A stretch of 64,000 nt of DNA from Paenibacillus sp. J5C2022 (GCF_025567625.1 NZ_JAOQJC010000033.1:23291-87290); one strand, 5' to 3'. Positions 45,456 through 54,201 are shown, counted from the stretch's first letter. Notes: a model not told the origin generated them from the letters alone. Numbers and translations: made by a program.

Positions 45456-45633
45456 GTGGGTAGCGAATCAGTTAAGATGTCCAAGCGGTTTTTTGTTCGG
45501 AAAAATATTTCTCGCCTCGGGTATGTTGATCCATGAATTAAGCGTCATGCTAGTTATATTGAACGCAATCCGATTGGTCGGGTATACTAAAAGAAAGGCA
45601 AGGTGGAGACCGTTAAAAGCAATTCCGCAATAA
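45442..45633 (+). pseudogene. Chimeric remnant: methyltransferase start joined to P-type ATPase end
   Basis: The 63-codon frame starts well (GGAAGGAG before ATG) with MGIDKWVANQLRCPSGFLFG, like the first residues of small SAM-dependent methyltransferases. It then changes to SGMLIHELSVMLVILNAIRLVGY, the last membrane helix and tail of a Cd/Zn P1B ATPase. Compare IGMLVHEASILVVIVNGMRLL at the end of the ATPase gene in this window. A deletion that joined two genes explains this best. The product is unlikely to be functional. Confidence 0.75.
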
Positions 45634-45651
45634 TGGCAGGGGGGTACAATC

Positions 45652-46365
45652 ATGCAAGATCAATATCAAGCAAGTTGCGATCACCAAATTGTAGGCGCAG
45701 AGGAGATGCAGAAGCAGTGCATCTCCATCGTGCCGATTTTCAATCATCTTGATACAACCGAGATGGCAGAGATCGTGAAAGAAACACATTCTGTTACGCA
45801 TGGGCGGGGTCACTCCATTTATCGCGCAGGTGAGACATCGGATGGATTATATATTGTGCATAAAGGCCGCGTGAAAATTTATAGGTTATCGGATACGGGG
45901 AAAGAACAGCTCGTGCGTATACTCGGACCAGGAGACTTCACAGGAGAGCTGTCCTTATTTAGCGAGTCGGTTCATGATGCCTATGCTGATGCCATGGAAC
46001 GGGTAGAGCTATGTGTGATGGGGCGAGCGGATTTTCAGAAGTTTTTGTTAAAGTATCCTGCTATTTCGCTCAAGGTACTTACTGAATTTTCCTCAAGATT
46101 AGCGCAAACTGAAAATCAAGCGGCTAATATTGCGCTTGAATCAACAGAAACACGCATTGCGATGTACCTTGCGAACGAAGTGGATGCGATGAACAGCAAC
46201 AAGATCACCTTGACAATGAGCCGTAAGGATCTTGCTTCATATCTTGGTACGTCACCGGAAACGGTCAGTCGCAGGCTTGCTGAATTCGAAGAGGCTGGCT
46301 GGATTCGGCAGACGGGTCAACGTGAGATTGAGGTTATGGATTTGGATGCACTATTGCTTATTTAA
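45652..46365 (+). CDS. Crp/Fnr-family regulator with N-terminal Cys
   Basis: The gene encodes 237 residues. Cys residues near 9 and 23 precede the cyclic-nucleotide-like domain (PIFNHLDTTEMAEIVKETHSVTHGRGHSIYRAGETSDGLYIVHKGRVKIYRLSDTGKEQLVRILGPGDFTGELSLF), and another is near 124. The C-terminal HTH is LTMSRKDLASYLGTSPETVSRRLAEFEEAGWI. This fits Fnr/FLP-like redox regulators. TTGAT-N4-ATCAA type boxes lie at 25925 and 28224 in this window, before the HMA and RIC-ATPase units, which are its likely targets. Confidence 0.88.
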   Translation: MQDQYQASCDHQIVGAEEMQKQCISIVPIFNHLDTTEMAEIVKETHSVTHGRGHSIYRAGETSDGLYIVHKGRVKIYRLSDTGKEQLVRILGPGDFTGELSLFSESVHDAYADAMERVELCVMGRADFQKFLLKYPAISLKVLTEFSSRLAQTENQAANIALESTETRIAMYLANEVDAMNSNKITLTMSRKDLASYLGTSPETVSRRLAEFEEAGWIRQTGQREIEVMDLDALLLI

Positions 46366-46688
46366 CGATATAATGATCGGCTTTAAATTTCATATGGTGA
46401 TACGCTAAAGGTGAAAGTCGTGCGGAAATATATTCTAACTTTCGATTCCATAACGAAGGTGTCGTATAGAATTTAGTATCATTTTATTTAGTTTTAGCAT
46501 ATGTTAATAAAAAGTTACCCCTATTGGGATACGGTCATTTTGATGCGCGGGAAAATCCGCGCATCTTCTTATGTTTGGGGTGAACATTTATTTAAGGGCT
46601 CTAATATTCATTAGATCGATTATGGGTGGAATGTTGTTTATCCCATGGGCCCTATATTGGCATTTACTTAGTCCTAAAGAGATTGCAA
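46366..46688. other. Intergenic region with terminator and riboswitch leader
   Basis: GATGCGCGG at 46542-46550 pairs with CCGCGCATC at 46557-46565, followed by TTCTT; this ends the Crp/Fnr transcript. No credible gene is seen in the rest. A frame that runs from 46571 through the following riboswitch is not considered coding. Confidence 0.65.
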
Positions 46689-46820
46689 TGGCAAACCAGA
46701 TCGAAAGACTGGGACGCAAAGCCACGGGTCTGCTGTACGAGTGCAATGACCGCCGGGTTACTCTCTCCCTAACTTACTGTCAGGAAAAGACACGACCTTG
46801 ATGAGTGTTCGTGTCTTTTT
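46689..46820 (+). promoter_or_regulatory. c-di-GMP-I (GEMM) riboswitch with terminator, copy 1
   Basis: The aptamer (about 46689-46761) has GGCAAACC, then the conserved core GGGACGCAAAGCCACGGGTC, then ATGACCGCCGGGTTAC, the hallmark of GEMM-I RNAs. It is followed by a terminator: AAAGACACG at 46786 pairs with CGTGTCTTTTT ending at 46820. Ligand binding would switch transcription of what follows. Downstream is only a remnant of a response-regulator leader. Confidence 0.92.
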
Positions 46821-46833
46821 GTCATAATTACTA

Positions 46834-46915
46834 ATGAATGAATACGAGGCGAAAACTGTTGGAGGATCGCTGTTGAGGTTGCGGAAATCATGGGCTGGAA
46901 AGAAAACGGGTTGTA
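46834..46915 (+). pseudogene. Fragment of the response-regulator leader and start
   Basis: After the first riboswitch the sequence still matches the region after the second one (51000 onward): TTGGAG, GATCG, GTTGAGGTTGCGGAAATCATGG, TGGAAAGAA. It then diverges within a few codons of the regulator start. This looks like a truncated duplicate. The stretch up to 47049 holds no recognisable gene. Confidence 0.6.
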
Positions 46916-47049
46916 CCCTTTATAAGCTTTTGCGCGTTGGAACATTTTTTAAAGCTGATGGCTTCCACATATTTAACCAGTGCAAATCAATACGTAAATT
47001 AGTGAATATTAGAGCAAGGGTTATTTTATCTATCGAATCGTTGTTTCTC

Positions 47050-47111
47050 TTGACGGATAGAAATCAATCTTATAGAATGTATGTAAGTAGTCACTAACAT
47101 ACATTCTATAA
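47050..47111 (+). promoter_or_regulatory. mmpL promoter with 15-base TetR-type operator
   Basis: TTGACG at 47050-47055 and TAGAAT at 47073-47078, spacing 17. TTATAGAATGTATGT at 47070-47084 and its perfect reverse complement ACATACATTCTATAA at 47097-47111 overlap the -10 box and reach the ribosome site. A TetR regulator is the third gene of the same unit, so autorepression is likely. Confidence 0.85.
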
Positions 47112-47123
47112 TGGAGGTTCTTT

Positions 47124-48662
47124 ATGAAGTTACTCGGATCAGCAATTACTAAAAAGCCAGTAGTGATCACGCTTGTTTTTTTAATTATCCTTGTGGGATT
47201 GATTGCGGGAGCAGCAAACATGAAACTAGCTACAGGAAATGAAACGTTATTGAGTACCAAATCAAAAGTGTACAAGGACAACGCGATACTGGAGCAGCAC
47301 TTTGGTGGAGAAAGCATCATCATCATGAATACGTCGGAAGCGGAAAATGGAAAAAGCGGAATTTTGACAGTGGAAAATTTTGCGCGCATGAATGAACTGG
47401 AGGACAGCTTAAAGCAATACGAGGAAATTTATACATTTGTAAGTCCTGCAAGCATAGTGCTGCAGATGACGGGTAAACAGTCGGAAATAGTTACTGAAAA
47501 CTTGACGGAGATGAAAGACGGACTTAAGGAAATGGGAGATAGGCTACAGGTTATTGGAAATGAAATTCATCAGAAAACAAATGATACATCCGCGCCGGAT
47601 ATCGGATCACTGATCGACAATTTGCAGGACATGAATGCTGCATTTAACAAGATGATTCAGGGACAGGACAAATTGTCGGAAGGGGTGCGGCAATTAAATG
47701 GAGGTTATACAGAATTTGCAACAAATCTTGAGGAGATCTCAGGTCAAGTCGCAGCTATTGGCACTCAGCTTGAAAAAATCGAAAATGCGGAGCAATTTGA
47801 CAATTCAGAAGCGCTTCAAGGCATGAAACAAAGCAAGATGATGGCCGAACTGCTTGCGCAAAATATGCACACCATGTCAGTCAAAATGAATCAGGTTTCA
47901 ACAGAATCCCGCCCGCTGGTAAACGTGCCGAATCAAACCGCTGAAGGATTAACCAGGATTAAAAATGAGCTAAACGGTCAAATGCAGCAATTGAATGGCC
48001 AGGCGGTCAGTGGAGATATAATTGGCGAACTGGGCGAATTGGCGAAAGGTTTGACGATGATGGGACAGAAATTGGTGGAAGTCAGCGACGGGTTGGCTGA
48101 GTTGATATCCATCAGCGACATCATGCATGTAGGATTGCCAGGCAACCAGGACACACTGGATAATCTGCTATACGAGGATGGCGAGCTAAGATCGGTTTTT
48201 GACGAACTCATTATTGGTGATAGGCATTCTATCATCATGGTCAAATTGCAGGGCAACACAAGCGATCCAGTAAAAGAAGACATCGTACAAACAATCAAGA
48301 AACAACTGGAACGGGCACCTTTTGAGGGAGTAGAAACGATCGTAACAGGCAAGCCTGTGCTGGATTCTGCTGTTCACCTAAGCATGGAAGAAAGCATGAA
48401 AAAAATGATTGTAATTGCCATTATGATTATGTTTGTGGTACTTTTGGTCGTATTCCCTGTACGCTGGAGGACGCTGGCGATTCCAATTATTCTTTTATCT
48501 GTTGCTGCTACCCTAGGATTGATGGGTCACTTGAGCGTGCCGATGACCATGGTTTCGATGGCTGTGTTTCCAATTTTGATCGGACTCGGGGTAGATTACG
48601 CGATCCAATTTCAGAATCGTTATGAGGAAGAACTTGCTAAGGAGGAAATCGTAAATGCTTAA
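47124..48662 (+). CDS. MMPL/RND-family transporter, N-terminal half
   Basis: The gene encodes 512 residues. It begins KKPVVITLVFLIILVGLIAGAANMKL (first helix), then a large outside domain with coiled-coil stretch between residues about 110 and 300 (GLKEMGDRLQVIGNEI, LSEGVRQLNGGYTEFATNLEEISG). It ends in the second membrane block (VIAIMIMFVVLLVVFPVRW, AVFPILIGLGVDYAIQFQNRYEEEL). In intact family members this last motif is followed directly by the region now found at the start of the next gene. So the transporter is split after the first SSD-like block. Confidence 0.88.
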   Translation: MKLLGSAITKKPVVITLVFLIILVGLIAGAANMKLATGNETLLSTKSKVYKDNAILEQHFGGESIIIMNTSEAENGKSGILTVENFARMNELEDSLKQYEEIYTFVSPASIVLQMTGKQSEIVTENLTEMKDGLKEMGDRLQVIGNEIHQKTNDTSAPDIGSLIDNLQDMNAAFNKMIQGQDKLSEGVRQLNGGYTEFATNLEEISGQVAAIGTQLEKIENAEQFDNSEALQGMKQSKMMAELLAQNMHTMSVKMNQVSTESRPLVNVPNQTAEGLTRIKNELNGQMQQLNGQAVSGDIIGELGELAKGLTMMGQKLVEVSDGLAELISISDIMHVGLPGNQDTLDNLLYEDGELRSVFDELIIGDRHSIIMVKLQGNTSDPVKEDIVQTIKKQLERAPFEGVETIVTGKPVLDSAVHLSMEESMKKMIVIAIMIMFVVLLVVFPVRWRTLAIPIILLSVAATLGLMGHLSVPMTMVSMAVFPILIGLGVDYAIQFQNRYEEELAKEEIVNA

Positions 48663-50058
48663 AAAAAGATCAGAATCAGCGGCCAAAGAAACGATCAAAC
48701 ACATGTTTCCTGCGGTAGGAATATCAATTCTTGCCGGAGCACTAGGATTTTCGGCGCTGTACATTTCTCCTGTACCCATGGTGCAGGATTTTGGTAAAAT
48801 GCTCAAAATTGGTGTGATCATCAGCTTTGTTGCTTGTGTTTTTTTCCTCATTCCGATGTTGTTTACCCGAGATTACTTTTTTACTAAGGAAACAAAGAAG
48901 AAGCGGAAGACAAGTCACGGTGTGTTTGAAAAAGCTCTCGGATCGATTACGGGAGCTACGCTGAAAACTGGTCCTTTTTTATTAATGATCGCACTGCTAC
49001 TCACGGTCGCCGGAGTAGTGGGCGATTTGAAAGCAGGTGTTGAAACGGACATCGAGAAATTTATGCCCAAGGATACGTTAGAGCTTCAGGAAATTCATGA
49101 ATTACGAGAAGTGCTTGGCACGACCGATCAGGTAGTCATTATGTACGAGGGAGACAATTTGTTGGAAGAAGCGTCGATCCGGTGGATTGACAGAATGACT
49201 TCGACGGTTATGAACGAATTCCCGAATGTCATTGTCAATACGAAATCGATCACATCTGTATTAAGAACAATGAATGATGGAGAACTGCCGAAACCATCTG
49301 AGATTCAGTCGCAAATTGCCGATTTGCCGGCGAGTCAATTGAAAATGGTCATGACCGAGCAGCACGATAAGGGCGTTATTCTGATTGGTGTCAAACATCT
49401 GGCGGCGGCAGATATGAAACAGTTTATCGGGGATCTGTCTGCCCATATCGAATCTGAGAATGGACTTAATCTAAATGTTACTTTGACAGGGAAATCCGTA
49501 TTGGACGTGGAGATGATTTCCGCTTTAACAACAGGGCGTTACGAGATGACGTTACTCGGGATCGGCCTCGTATTTTTGGTGTTGCTCATCGTATACCGTC
49601 ATCCGGTTAAAGCATTTGTAGCGATTTTGCCAATAAGTCTGATCGTAGGTTGGTCAGGGGGACTCATGTATTTATTCGATTTTGATTATACGCCGCTAAC
49701 CGCTACTTTAGGTGCACTTGTTATAGGGATAGGAACAGAATTTACAATATTGATCATGGAACGATTTTACGAGGAACGGAGAAAAGGAAAGGATCGTCAG
49801 GAAGCTGTGATGATCGCCGTCCAAAAAATAGGCAAGGCGATTATTGCATCCGGGCTTACGGTTATTGGTGGTTTTAGTGCACTCATCATATCAGACTTCG
49901 TGATTTTAAGTAATTTCGGCATGATGACGGTGATCAATATGACATTGTGTCTGATCAGTACCATCATTGTATTACCGCCTACACTTGTCATGCTTGATCG
50001 CCTAGTTAAAACAAAACAGAACGATCATGCTATAATAAACGGAAAGGTTATACATTAG
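48655..50058 (+). CDS. MMPL/RND-family transporter, C-terminal half
   Basis: The gene encodes 467 residues. It starts with KETIKHMFPAVGISILAGALGFSALYISPVPMVQDFGKML, which is normally internal. It then carries the second periplasmic-type loop and second membrane block (LVIGIGTEFTILIMERFYEERRKGKDRQEA). The ATG lies eight bases behind AAGGAGG and overlaps the upstream stop by eight bases in the +1 frame, close to an A7 run. This fits either two coupled polypeptides or a recent frameshift repaired by reinitiation. Confidence 0.88.
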   Translation: MLKKRSESAAKETIKHMFPAVGISILAGALGFSALYISPVPMVQDFGKMLKIGVIISFVACVFFLIPMLFTRDYFFTKETKKKRKTSHGVFEKALGSITGATLKTGPFLLMIALLLTVAGVVGDLKAGVETDIEKFMPKDTLELQEIHELREVLGTTDQVVIMYEGDNLLEEASIRWIDRMTSTVMNEFPNVIVNTKSITSVLRTMNDGELPKPSEIQSQIADLPASQLKMVMTEQHDKGVILIGVKHLAAADMKQFIGDLSAHIESENGLNLNVTLTGKSVLDVEMISALTTGRYEMTLLGIGLVFLVLLIVYRHPVKAFVAILPISLIVGWSGGLMYLFDFDYTPLTATLGALVIGIGTEFTILIMERFYEERRKGKDRQEAVMIAVQKIGKAIIASGLTVIGGFSALIISDFVILSNFGMMTVINMTLCLISTIIVLPPTLVMLDRLVKTKQNDHAIINGKVIH

Positions 50059-50073
50059 AAGGAGAGCATCTTC

Positions 50074-50643
50074 ATGAGGGATAAAACGGACAAAATTTTG
50101 ACAGCCGCATTGCGGGTGTTTGCGGAAAAAGGTTATAACGAGTCGACAACCCAGGAAATCGCAAATGAGGCACAGGTTGCGGAAATAACGATTTTTCGGA
50201 AGTTCAAAACGAAGCAAAATCTGTTTGTTACCACGATCCAGTCGATTGTGATGGATAAATTCAACAAATCGTTAATGGATTACGCAAAGCAGGACGACAC
50301 AAAGCAATTTTTAATTAATATTTTACATGATCGCCTGCTGATGATCTCGAAAAATCAAACGATTATCCGGACGTTGTTGTCGGAAAGCCTGATGGGGAAT
50401 TTGGAAGAAACGATTGATTTACCAAAGATAATGATTCAAGCGTTAAAGAAAACGATGGAGGTTCATTTTTCGAGAAAATCAATCCTAGTCGACTCAGAAC
50501 GATTAGTTCGATTTCTTTCAGGCCTGCTTGTCAGTTACATCATGTGGGGGCCTCCTGTGCCATATCACAAATTGCCGGAAGAAGAAAAACTACATTTGAT
50601 TGAAGGGTATGTTGATCTTCTCAGCTCGTGCTGGGAATCTTGA
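50074..50643 (+). CDS. TetR-family repressor
   Basis: The gene encodes 189 residues behind AAGGAGAG. The HTH is TDKILTAALRVFAEKGYNESTTQEIANEAQVAEITIFRKFKTKQNLFVTTI. The C-terminal ligand domain is helical. It lies 15 bases after the transporter and most likely represses it through the 15-base inverted repeat before 47124. Confidence 0.92.
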   Translation: MRDKTDKILTAALRVFAEKGYNESTTQEIANEAQVAEITIFRKFKTKQNLFVTTIQSIVMDKFNKSLMDYAKQDDTKQFLINILHDRLLMISKNQTIIRTLLSESLMGNLEETIDLPKIMIQALKKTMEVHFSRKSILVDSERLVRFLSGLLVSYIMWGPPVPYHKLPEEEKLHLIEGYVDLLSSCWES

Positions 50644-50833
50644 AAATACATTTGTAATCTGTTTTGGCAAGTAGAGGTTGCAACGGAACGATAATACTCG
50701 GTGAGACAAGGTAGTACTGAAGTAATGGCATCCCGGGATTATCCTGGCGAGGTGGAATAGATTGTAACAGATGCGTAGCCAAGTTATGCAACAACACAGA
50801 AATGTGTGAATGCTACGCTATAAGCAGGAAAAC
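50644..50833. other. Promoter and leader of the second riboswitch, no gene
   Basis: GCGTAGC at 50773-50779 and GCTACGC at 50812-50818 could pair around ACACAGAAATGTGT. The promoter was not fixed. Confidence 0.4.
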
Positions 50834-50962
50834 GGCAAACCAGTTCGAAAGACTGGGACGCAAAGCCACGGGTCTTCTGCATACGTGCAATGATCGCCGG
50901 GTTACCCTCTCGAACTTACTGTCAGGAAAAGACACGACCTTGATGAGGGTGCGTGTCTTTTT
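50834..50962 (+). promoter_or_regulatory. c-di-GMP-I (GEMM) riboswitch with terminator, copy 2
   Basis: The aptamer (about 50834-50905) has GGCAAACC, GGGACGCAAAGCCACGGGTC and ATGATCGCCGGGTTACC. The terminator AAAAGACACG at 50927 pairs with CGTGTCTTTTTG ending at 50962. It is nearly identical to copy 1 and precedes a LuxR-type response regulator, whose expression would depend on c-di-GMP. Confidence 0.93.
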
Positions 50963-51038
50963 GTCGTTGTTTCTTAATGGATATGAGGTGAAGGCTATTG
51001 GAGATCGTGCAAGGTATGCCGTAGAAGTTGCGGAAATT

Positions 51039-51710
51039 ATGGTTTGGAAAGAAGGTAGGATACAAGTTCTACTGGTGGATAGCGATCCCGTCTGGCAGCA
51101 ACGAATGACGACGATGATCGATGCTGAGCCGGATATGTGTATAGCCCATGTTGCAACAAACAAAGAGTCGGCCGTCCGGGCTTGTCTGCAATTGGATATA
51201 GACGTAATGATACTTGACCTAGCATTACTTCCATCACAACAGGATGGACTGAATACCATTACCGAAGTAGTGAAGATCAAACAGTTACCCATTATTATCC
51301 TAACTTCGCTTAATGAACCTGAGATCATCGTGGACGCAATGTTGGCCGGGGCGATCAATTATATGACCAAAAATAACTATAGGGACATCATAAGTGCCAT
51401 CAGGGAAGCGTATCAGAGGCAATCCTCTCTTCATTCCGATGTTGCTGCCATCATTCGTCATGAAATGGAGCATGTTAAGCGTAAGGAATTACAGCGGATG
51501 CTAACGCCTACTGAAAAAGAAATTCTACAATTGGTTGGTTGGGGCTATACACAGCCGGTAATCAGGGAGTTGCTCGGGATCACATCTAACACAATGAAGA
51601 CACACGTTCGCAACATCATTCGTAAATTCGGTACCAATTCCATTCGTGAAGCAGCGCAAAAAGCAAAATATAGAGGTTTATACGATCAGCAGGATGACAC
51701 TAACTCTTAG
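51039..51710 (+). CDS. NarL/LuxR-type response regulator under c-di-GMP riboswitch control
   Basis: The gene encodes 223 residues from ATG at 51039; the ribosome site GCGGAA is weak and a GTG near 50988 is an alternative. The receiver domain begins IQVLLVDSDPVWQQRM and has ILDLALLPSQQDG with the phospho-acceptor Asp near 61, IIILTS, and a switch Lys in YMTKNN. The C-terminal LuxR HTH is LTPTEKEILQLVGWGYTQPVIRELLGITSNTMKTHVRNIIRKFG. There is no kinase gene nearby. Confidence 0.85.
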   Translation: MVWKEGRIQVLLVDSDPVWQQRMTTMIDAEPDMCIAHVATNKESAVRACLQLDIDVMILDLALLPSQQDGLNTITEVVKIKQLPIIILTSLNEPEIIVDAMLAGAINYMTKNNYRDIISAIREAYQRQSSLHSDVAAIIRHEMEHVKRKELQRMLTPTEKEILQLVGWGYTQPVIRELLGITSNTMKTHVRNIIRKFGTNSIREAAQKAKYRGLYDQQDDTNS

Positions 51711-51766
51711 TGAAGCATTTAAAATTCGAGTTACTTCGGGATACTTCGACAACGGTAACTTTTCAA

Positions 51767-51797
51767 GGGTGATGAAAAAATCATCCTCCTTTTTTTG
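51767..51797 (+). terminator. Terminator after the response regulator
   Basis: GATGA at 51771-51775 pairs with TCATC at 51781-51785, with GG/CC flank and a T7 run. Confidence 0.75.
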
Positions 51798-51946
51798 TCG
51801 TATTGTAGGTAGAATGGTGGATATAGACGGATGGAGATAGGAGAATTTTATCTGGTGTATGGGAGGTGGGAACCACAGAAGAGGTTGAGTTGTAGAAAGT
51901 GTATCTTAGAAGCATCACCGATTATACTTTACTAGGAGAAAGGACG

Positions 51947-52507
51947 ATGACGATGGAAATGGAGTGTGAACGATGTATTTTTGTGACGATTGACAAGCAG
52001 GCTGGCAGAAAAATGCGTAGCAGACAGCATGTAAAGCAAGAAGGGGATAATGAAGACATTGACCCAATCCCCATTCCATATGAGAGAGTAGAATTATGGC
52101 TGAAGTCCTACAAAGATTGGAAGGCAAGATTGAAGTATGTGCAGTCAGAACAATCCTATATCCCTGAGTTGACACGCACGTTGCAGGTGGTTGCGGCTCA
52201 TAACAACGGCAGAAAACAGGAAACGGTATTACGTATGGTTATACAACGAATCGAGATAACCGAACATGAAATCCCGTTGCTGCTATCCAGAATCGGTCTA
52301 ATCGACTATGCTTTCTCGGCTCTCACCCCAGAGGAAAGCATGTTCATTCAAATGCGATATATGGATCAAATGGCACTTTCAGTTGCCATGAGCCGCCTTG
52401 CCCTTTCACGCAGGGCATACTTCTATCTTCGAAAGCGAGCATTGCACAAAATCTATATGAAGGTTAAAGATCGGGAGGTTTTGCTGGATTTGGATTCATT
52501 TCACTAG
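51947..52507 (+). CDS. Sigma-70 region 4-like protein (ArpU-like)
   Basis: The gene encodes 186 residues from ATG at 51947 behind AGGAGAAAGG. The C-terminal part (FSALTPEESMFIQMRYMDQMALSVAMSRLALSRRAYFYLRKRALHKIY) is a region-4-type HTH, as in ArpU/DUF1492 phage or element late regulators. The middle is helical and charged. It probably activates element genes; targets are unknown. Confidence 0.75.
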   Translation: MTMEMECERCIFVTIDKQAGRKMRSRQHVKQEGDNEDIDPIPIPYERVELWLKSYKDWKARLKYVQSEQSYIPELTRTLQVVAAHNNGRKQETVLRMVIQRIEITEHEIPLLLSRIGLIDYAFSALTPEESMFIQMRYMDQMALSVAMSRLALSRRAYFYLRKRALHKIYMKVKDREVLLDLDSFH

Positions 52508-52524
52508 GATTGGTCAGCTTTAGG

Positions 52525-52551
52525 AGATGCACATACGCATCTTCTTTTTTT
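52525..52551 (+). terminator. Terminator
   Basis: AGATGC at 52525-52530 pairs with GCATCT at 52537-52542, followed by a T7 run. Confidence 0.75.
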
Positions 52552-52732
52552 GTCTTTGCTTTATGATAATCTATTTTTATTTCACCTGTCTAATTCCATT
52601 AAATACGATTAATACCTTAACAACGAGTTTGGTGTAGTTAGAATGATTATATCACACACTATGGATTCTGTTAATAGTGAATTCAAAGAGTGTTCATTTG
52701 ATTTCCACCTCCTTATATGCTGAAAGAATAAG

Positions 52733-53074
52733 GTGGTGGAGTTATTGAATTCAATTCGGAAATTGTTAGGTCAGCGGATTCGCACACTGCGGGAACAATT
52801 TGGATGGACTCAGGAGCAACTGGCAGAGCGCGCAGACCTTCATCCTAATTATATTGGACAAGTTGAACGTGGTCTGAAAAATGTTTCATTAGATAACATT
52901 CATAAACTGGCTATTGGATTGCGTATGGATATGTCGCAGTTATTCGCTTTCGAGGATGCTGCGAAGCCAGCGCTATCGTCCCGGATCAGCCAGATGCTTC
53001 AACAGTGTTCCGCAGAAGATTTGGATTTTCTTATGCAGCATATCGAGCATTTATTGAAATGGAGACAAAAATAA
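52733..53074 (+). CDS. XRE-family regulator (SinR-like)
   Basis: The gene encodes 113 residues, from GTG at 52733, or slightly shorter from TTG at 52745. The HTH is LGQRIRTLREQFGWTQEQLAERADLHPNYIGQVERGLKNVSLDNIHKLAIGLRMDMSQLF. A C-terminal helix pair (SRISQMLQQCSAEDLDFLMQHIEHLL) resembles small dimer domains. It probably controls genes of the element; no operator could be assigned. Confidence 0.85.
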   Translation: MVELLNSIRKLLGQRIRTLREQFGWTQEQLAERADLHPNYIGQVERGLKNVSLDNIHKLAIGLRMDMSQLFAFEDAAKPALSSRISQMLQQCSAEDLDFLMQHIEHLLKWRQK

Positions 53075-53665
53075 GTAACTCTTTCGTAGAGAACGCCGGA
53101 ATAGAAAGTAAATATGCACCGATCATGCACTGAACGTCGCACTACATTTGCATTGAATATGCATGAAGTTAGCACGCAATATGCACATGTTTTGTGCTAC
53201 GCTAGTAGTGTGAACAGGCTGTTCAGCCTGAAGCATCATGAAGGGTAGGTCACCCATCGTCAAGCGCCGTTTTTTTTCCCTGATAAACCAGTGGAAAGAA
53301 CTACGGCGCTTTTTTGTTTTGTCGTTGATACACAAATCGTTGGCTATATTCCAGAAGCAAAGGAGTTGGACTAAACATAGGGCAGCGCCTACCATCAACA
53401 GACACTCATAAATTCTCGCAAGGTGTTGCCAAGTGAGAAATGAGGTTGATGTTGATGCGTCCCTATAACACGTAACAGCAAAAGGCGAACGATTCATCGG
53501 TATAAACGGAATCAAGTCTTACTAATGGACCTGGTCGTAATTGAGCGAAGGCACGCTCTGCGGCGAGGTCTTTTTTGTTGTCTTTTTTGCTTATTAGGAA
53601 GCGTTGGTTGTCGTTCTCCCCCCTCTGTTTTGGTTGATCAAACAAACCAAAATGGAGGGACGAAT
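53075..53665. other. Gene-free region of 590 bases with repeats and a small RNA candidate
   Basis: The first part has several ATGCA/TGCAT motifs (53114-53185). A structured stretch with its own terminator follows (see the ncRNA entry). The last 330 bases hold no convincing gene; a frame continuous with the sigma-like gene upstream of 53666 lacks a ribosome site. Confidence 0.5.
53205..53316 (+). ncRNA. Candidate small RNA
   Basis: CAGGCT/AGCCTG hairpin at 53215-53230, a GGGT/ACCC hairpin near 53243-53255, and a terminator in which AAGCGCCGT (53262-53270) pairs with ACGGCGCTT (53303-53311) before TTTTT. No reading frame or ribosome site is present. The promoter is not sure. Confidence 0.45.
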
Positions 53666-54085
53666 ATGAAAAAAATCAATTTGAAAGACATATATCCTTT
53701 TTGGAAAACGGATGTATGGGTGGAAGTAGAGGACGAAGTGGCTGAGGAAATGCATCGTTTTGACTTAATTGAAAGCGCATATAGATTACGTACGTATCGT
53801 CATCGGGCGTACTACTCTCTTGATCGGAACGATGGTATTGAGCAAGATGTCCTTTTTCGTTCGATTTCGCCAGAGGAATACTATGAACGTAAACTCTCTC
53901 AGCAACAGATTTATGAAGCATTGTGCCAGTTGTCAGAAAAATCCGCTCGACGTATTTATGCGCATTATTTTCTTGGGATGAGCAAAGTTGCAATTGCTCG
54001 CGCCGAGCATGTCGATGAACGAGCCATACGCAAATCAATTACCAGAGGATTGAAACAAATGGAACAGTTTCTCAAAAATTTGTAA
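53666..54085 (+). CDS. Sigma-70-like HTH protein of the element
   Basis: The gene encodes 139 residues from ATG at 53666 behind ATGGAGGG. It starts KKINLKDIYPFWKTDVWVEVEDEVAEEM and ends with a region-4-like HTH: LSEKSARRIYAHYFLGMSKVAIARAEHVDERAIRKSITRGLKQMEQFL. Such small sigma-like proteins are standard in Tn916/Tn1549-like elements, where they control transfer or excision. It lies upstream of DUF6075 and NlpC/P60 genes. Confidence 0.82.
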   Translation: MKKINLKDIYPFWKTDVWVEVEDEVAEEMHRFDLIESAYRLRTYRHRAYYSLDRNDGIEQDVLFRSISPEEYYERKLSQQQIYEALCQLSEKSARRIYAHYFLGMSKVAIARAEHVDERAIRKSITRGLKQMEQFLKNL

Positions 54086-54201
54086 TAGACTTTTAACTGA
54101 AGGTCCGATTTTCTCGCAAAAATGAACAGATAGTAGAAGACTTTGAGAGTAAGCGGTTGGCTAAACCCAGCCGCTCGTTCTCTACGAGGGGAGTTTGAAC
54201 A

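Noticed and set aside
46571..46801. A 76-codon frame running through riboswitch copy 1
   Set aside because: It consists partly of the conserved aptamer RNA and has no protein similarity that I recognise.
50802..51038. Longer start of the response regulator through riboswitch copy 2 and its terminator
   Set aside because: The frame is open by chance; the aptamer and terminator define this part as leader RNA.
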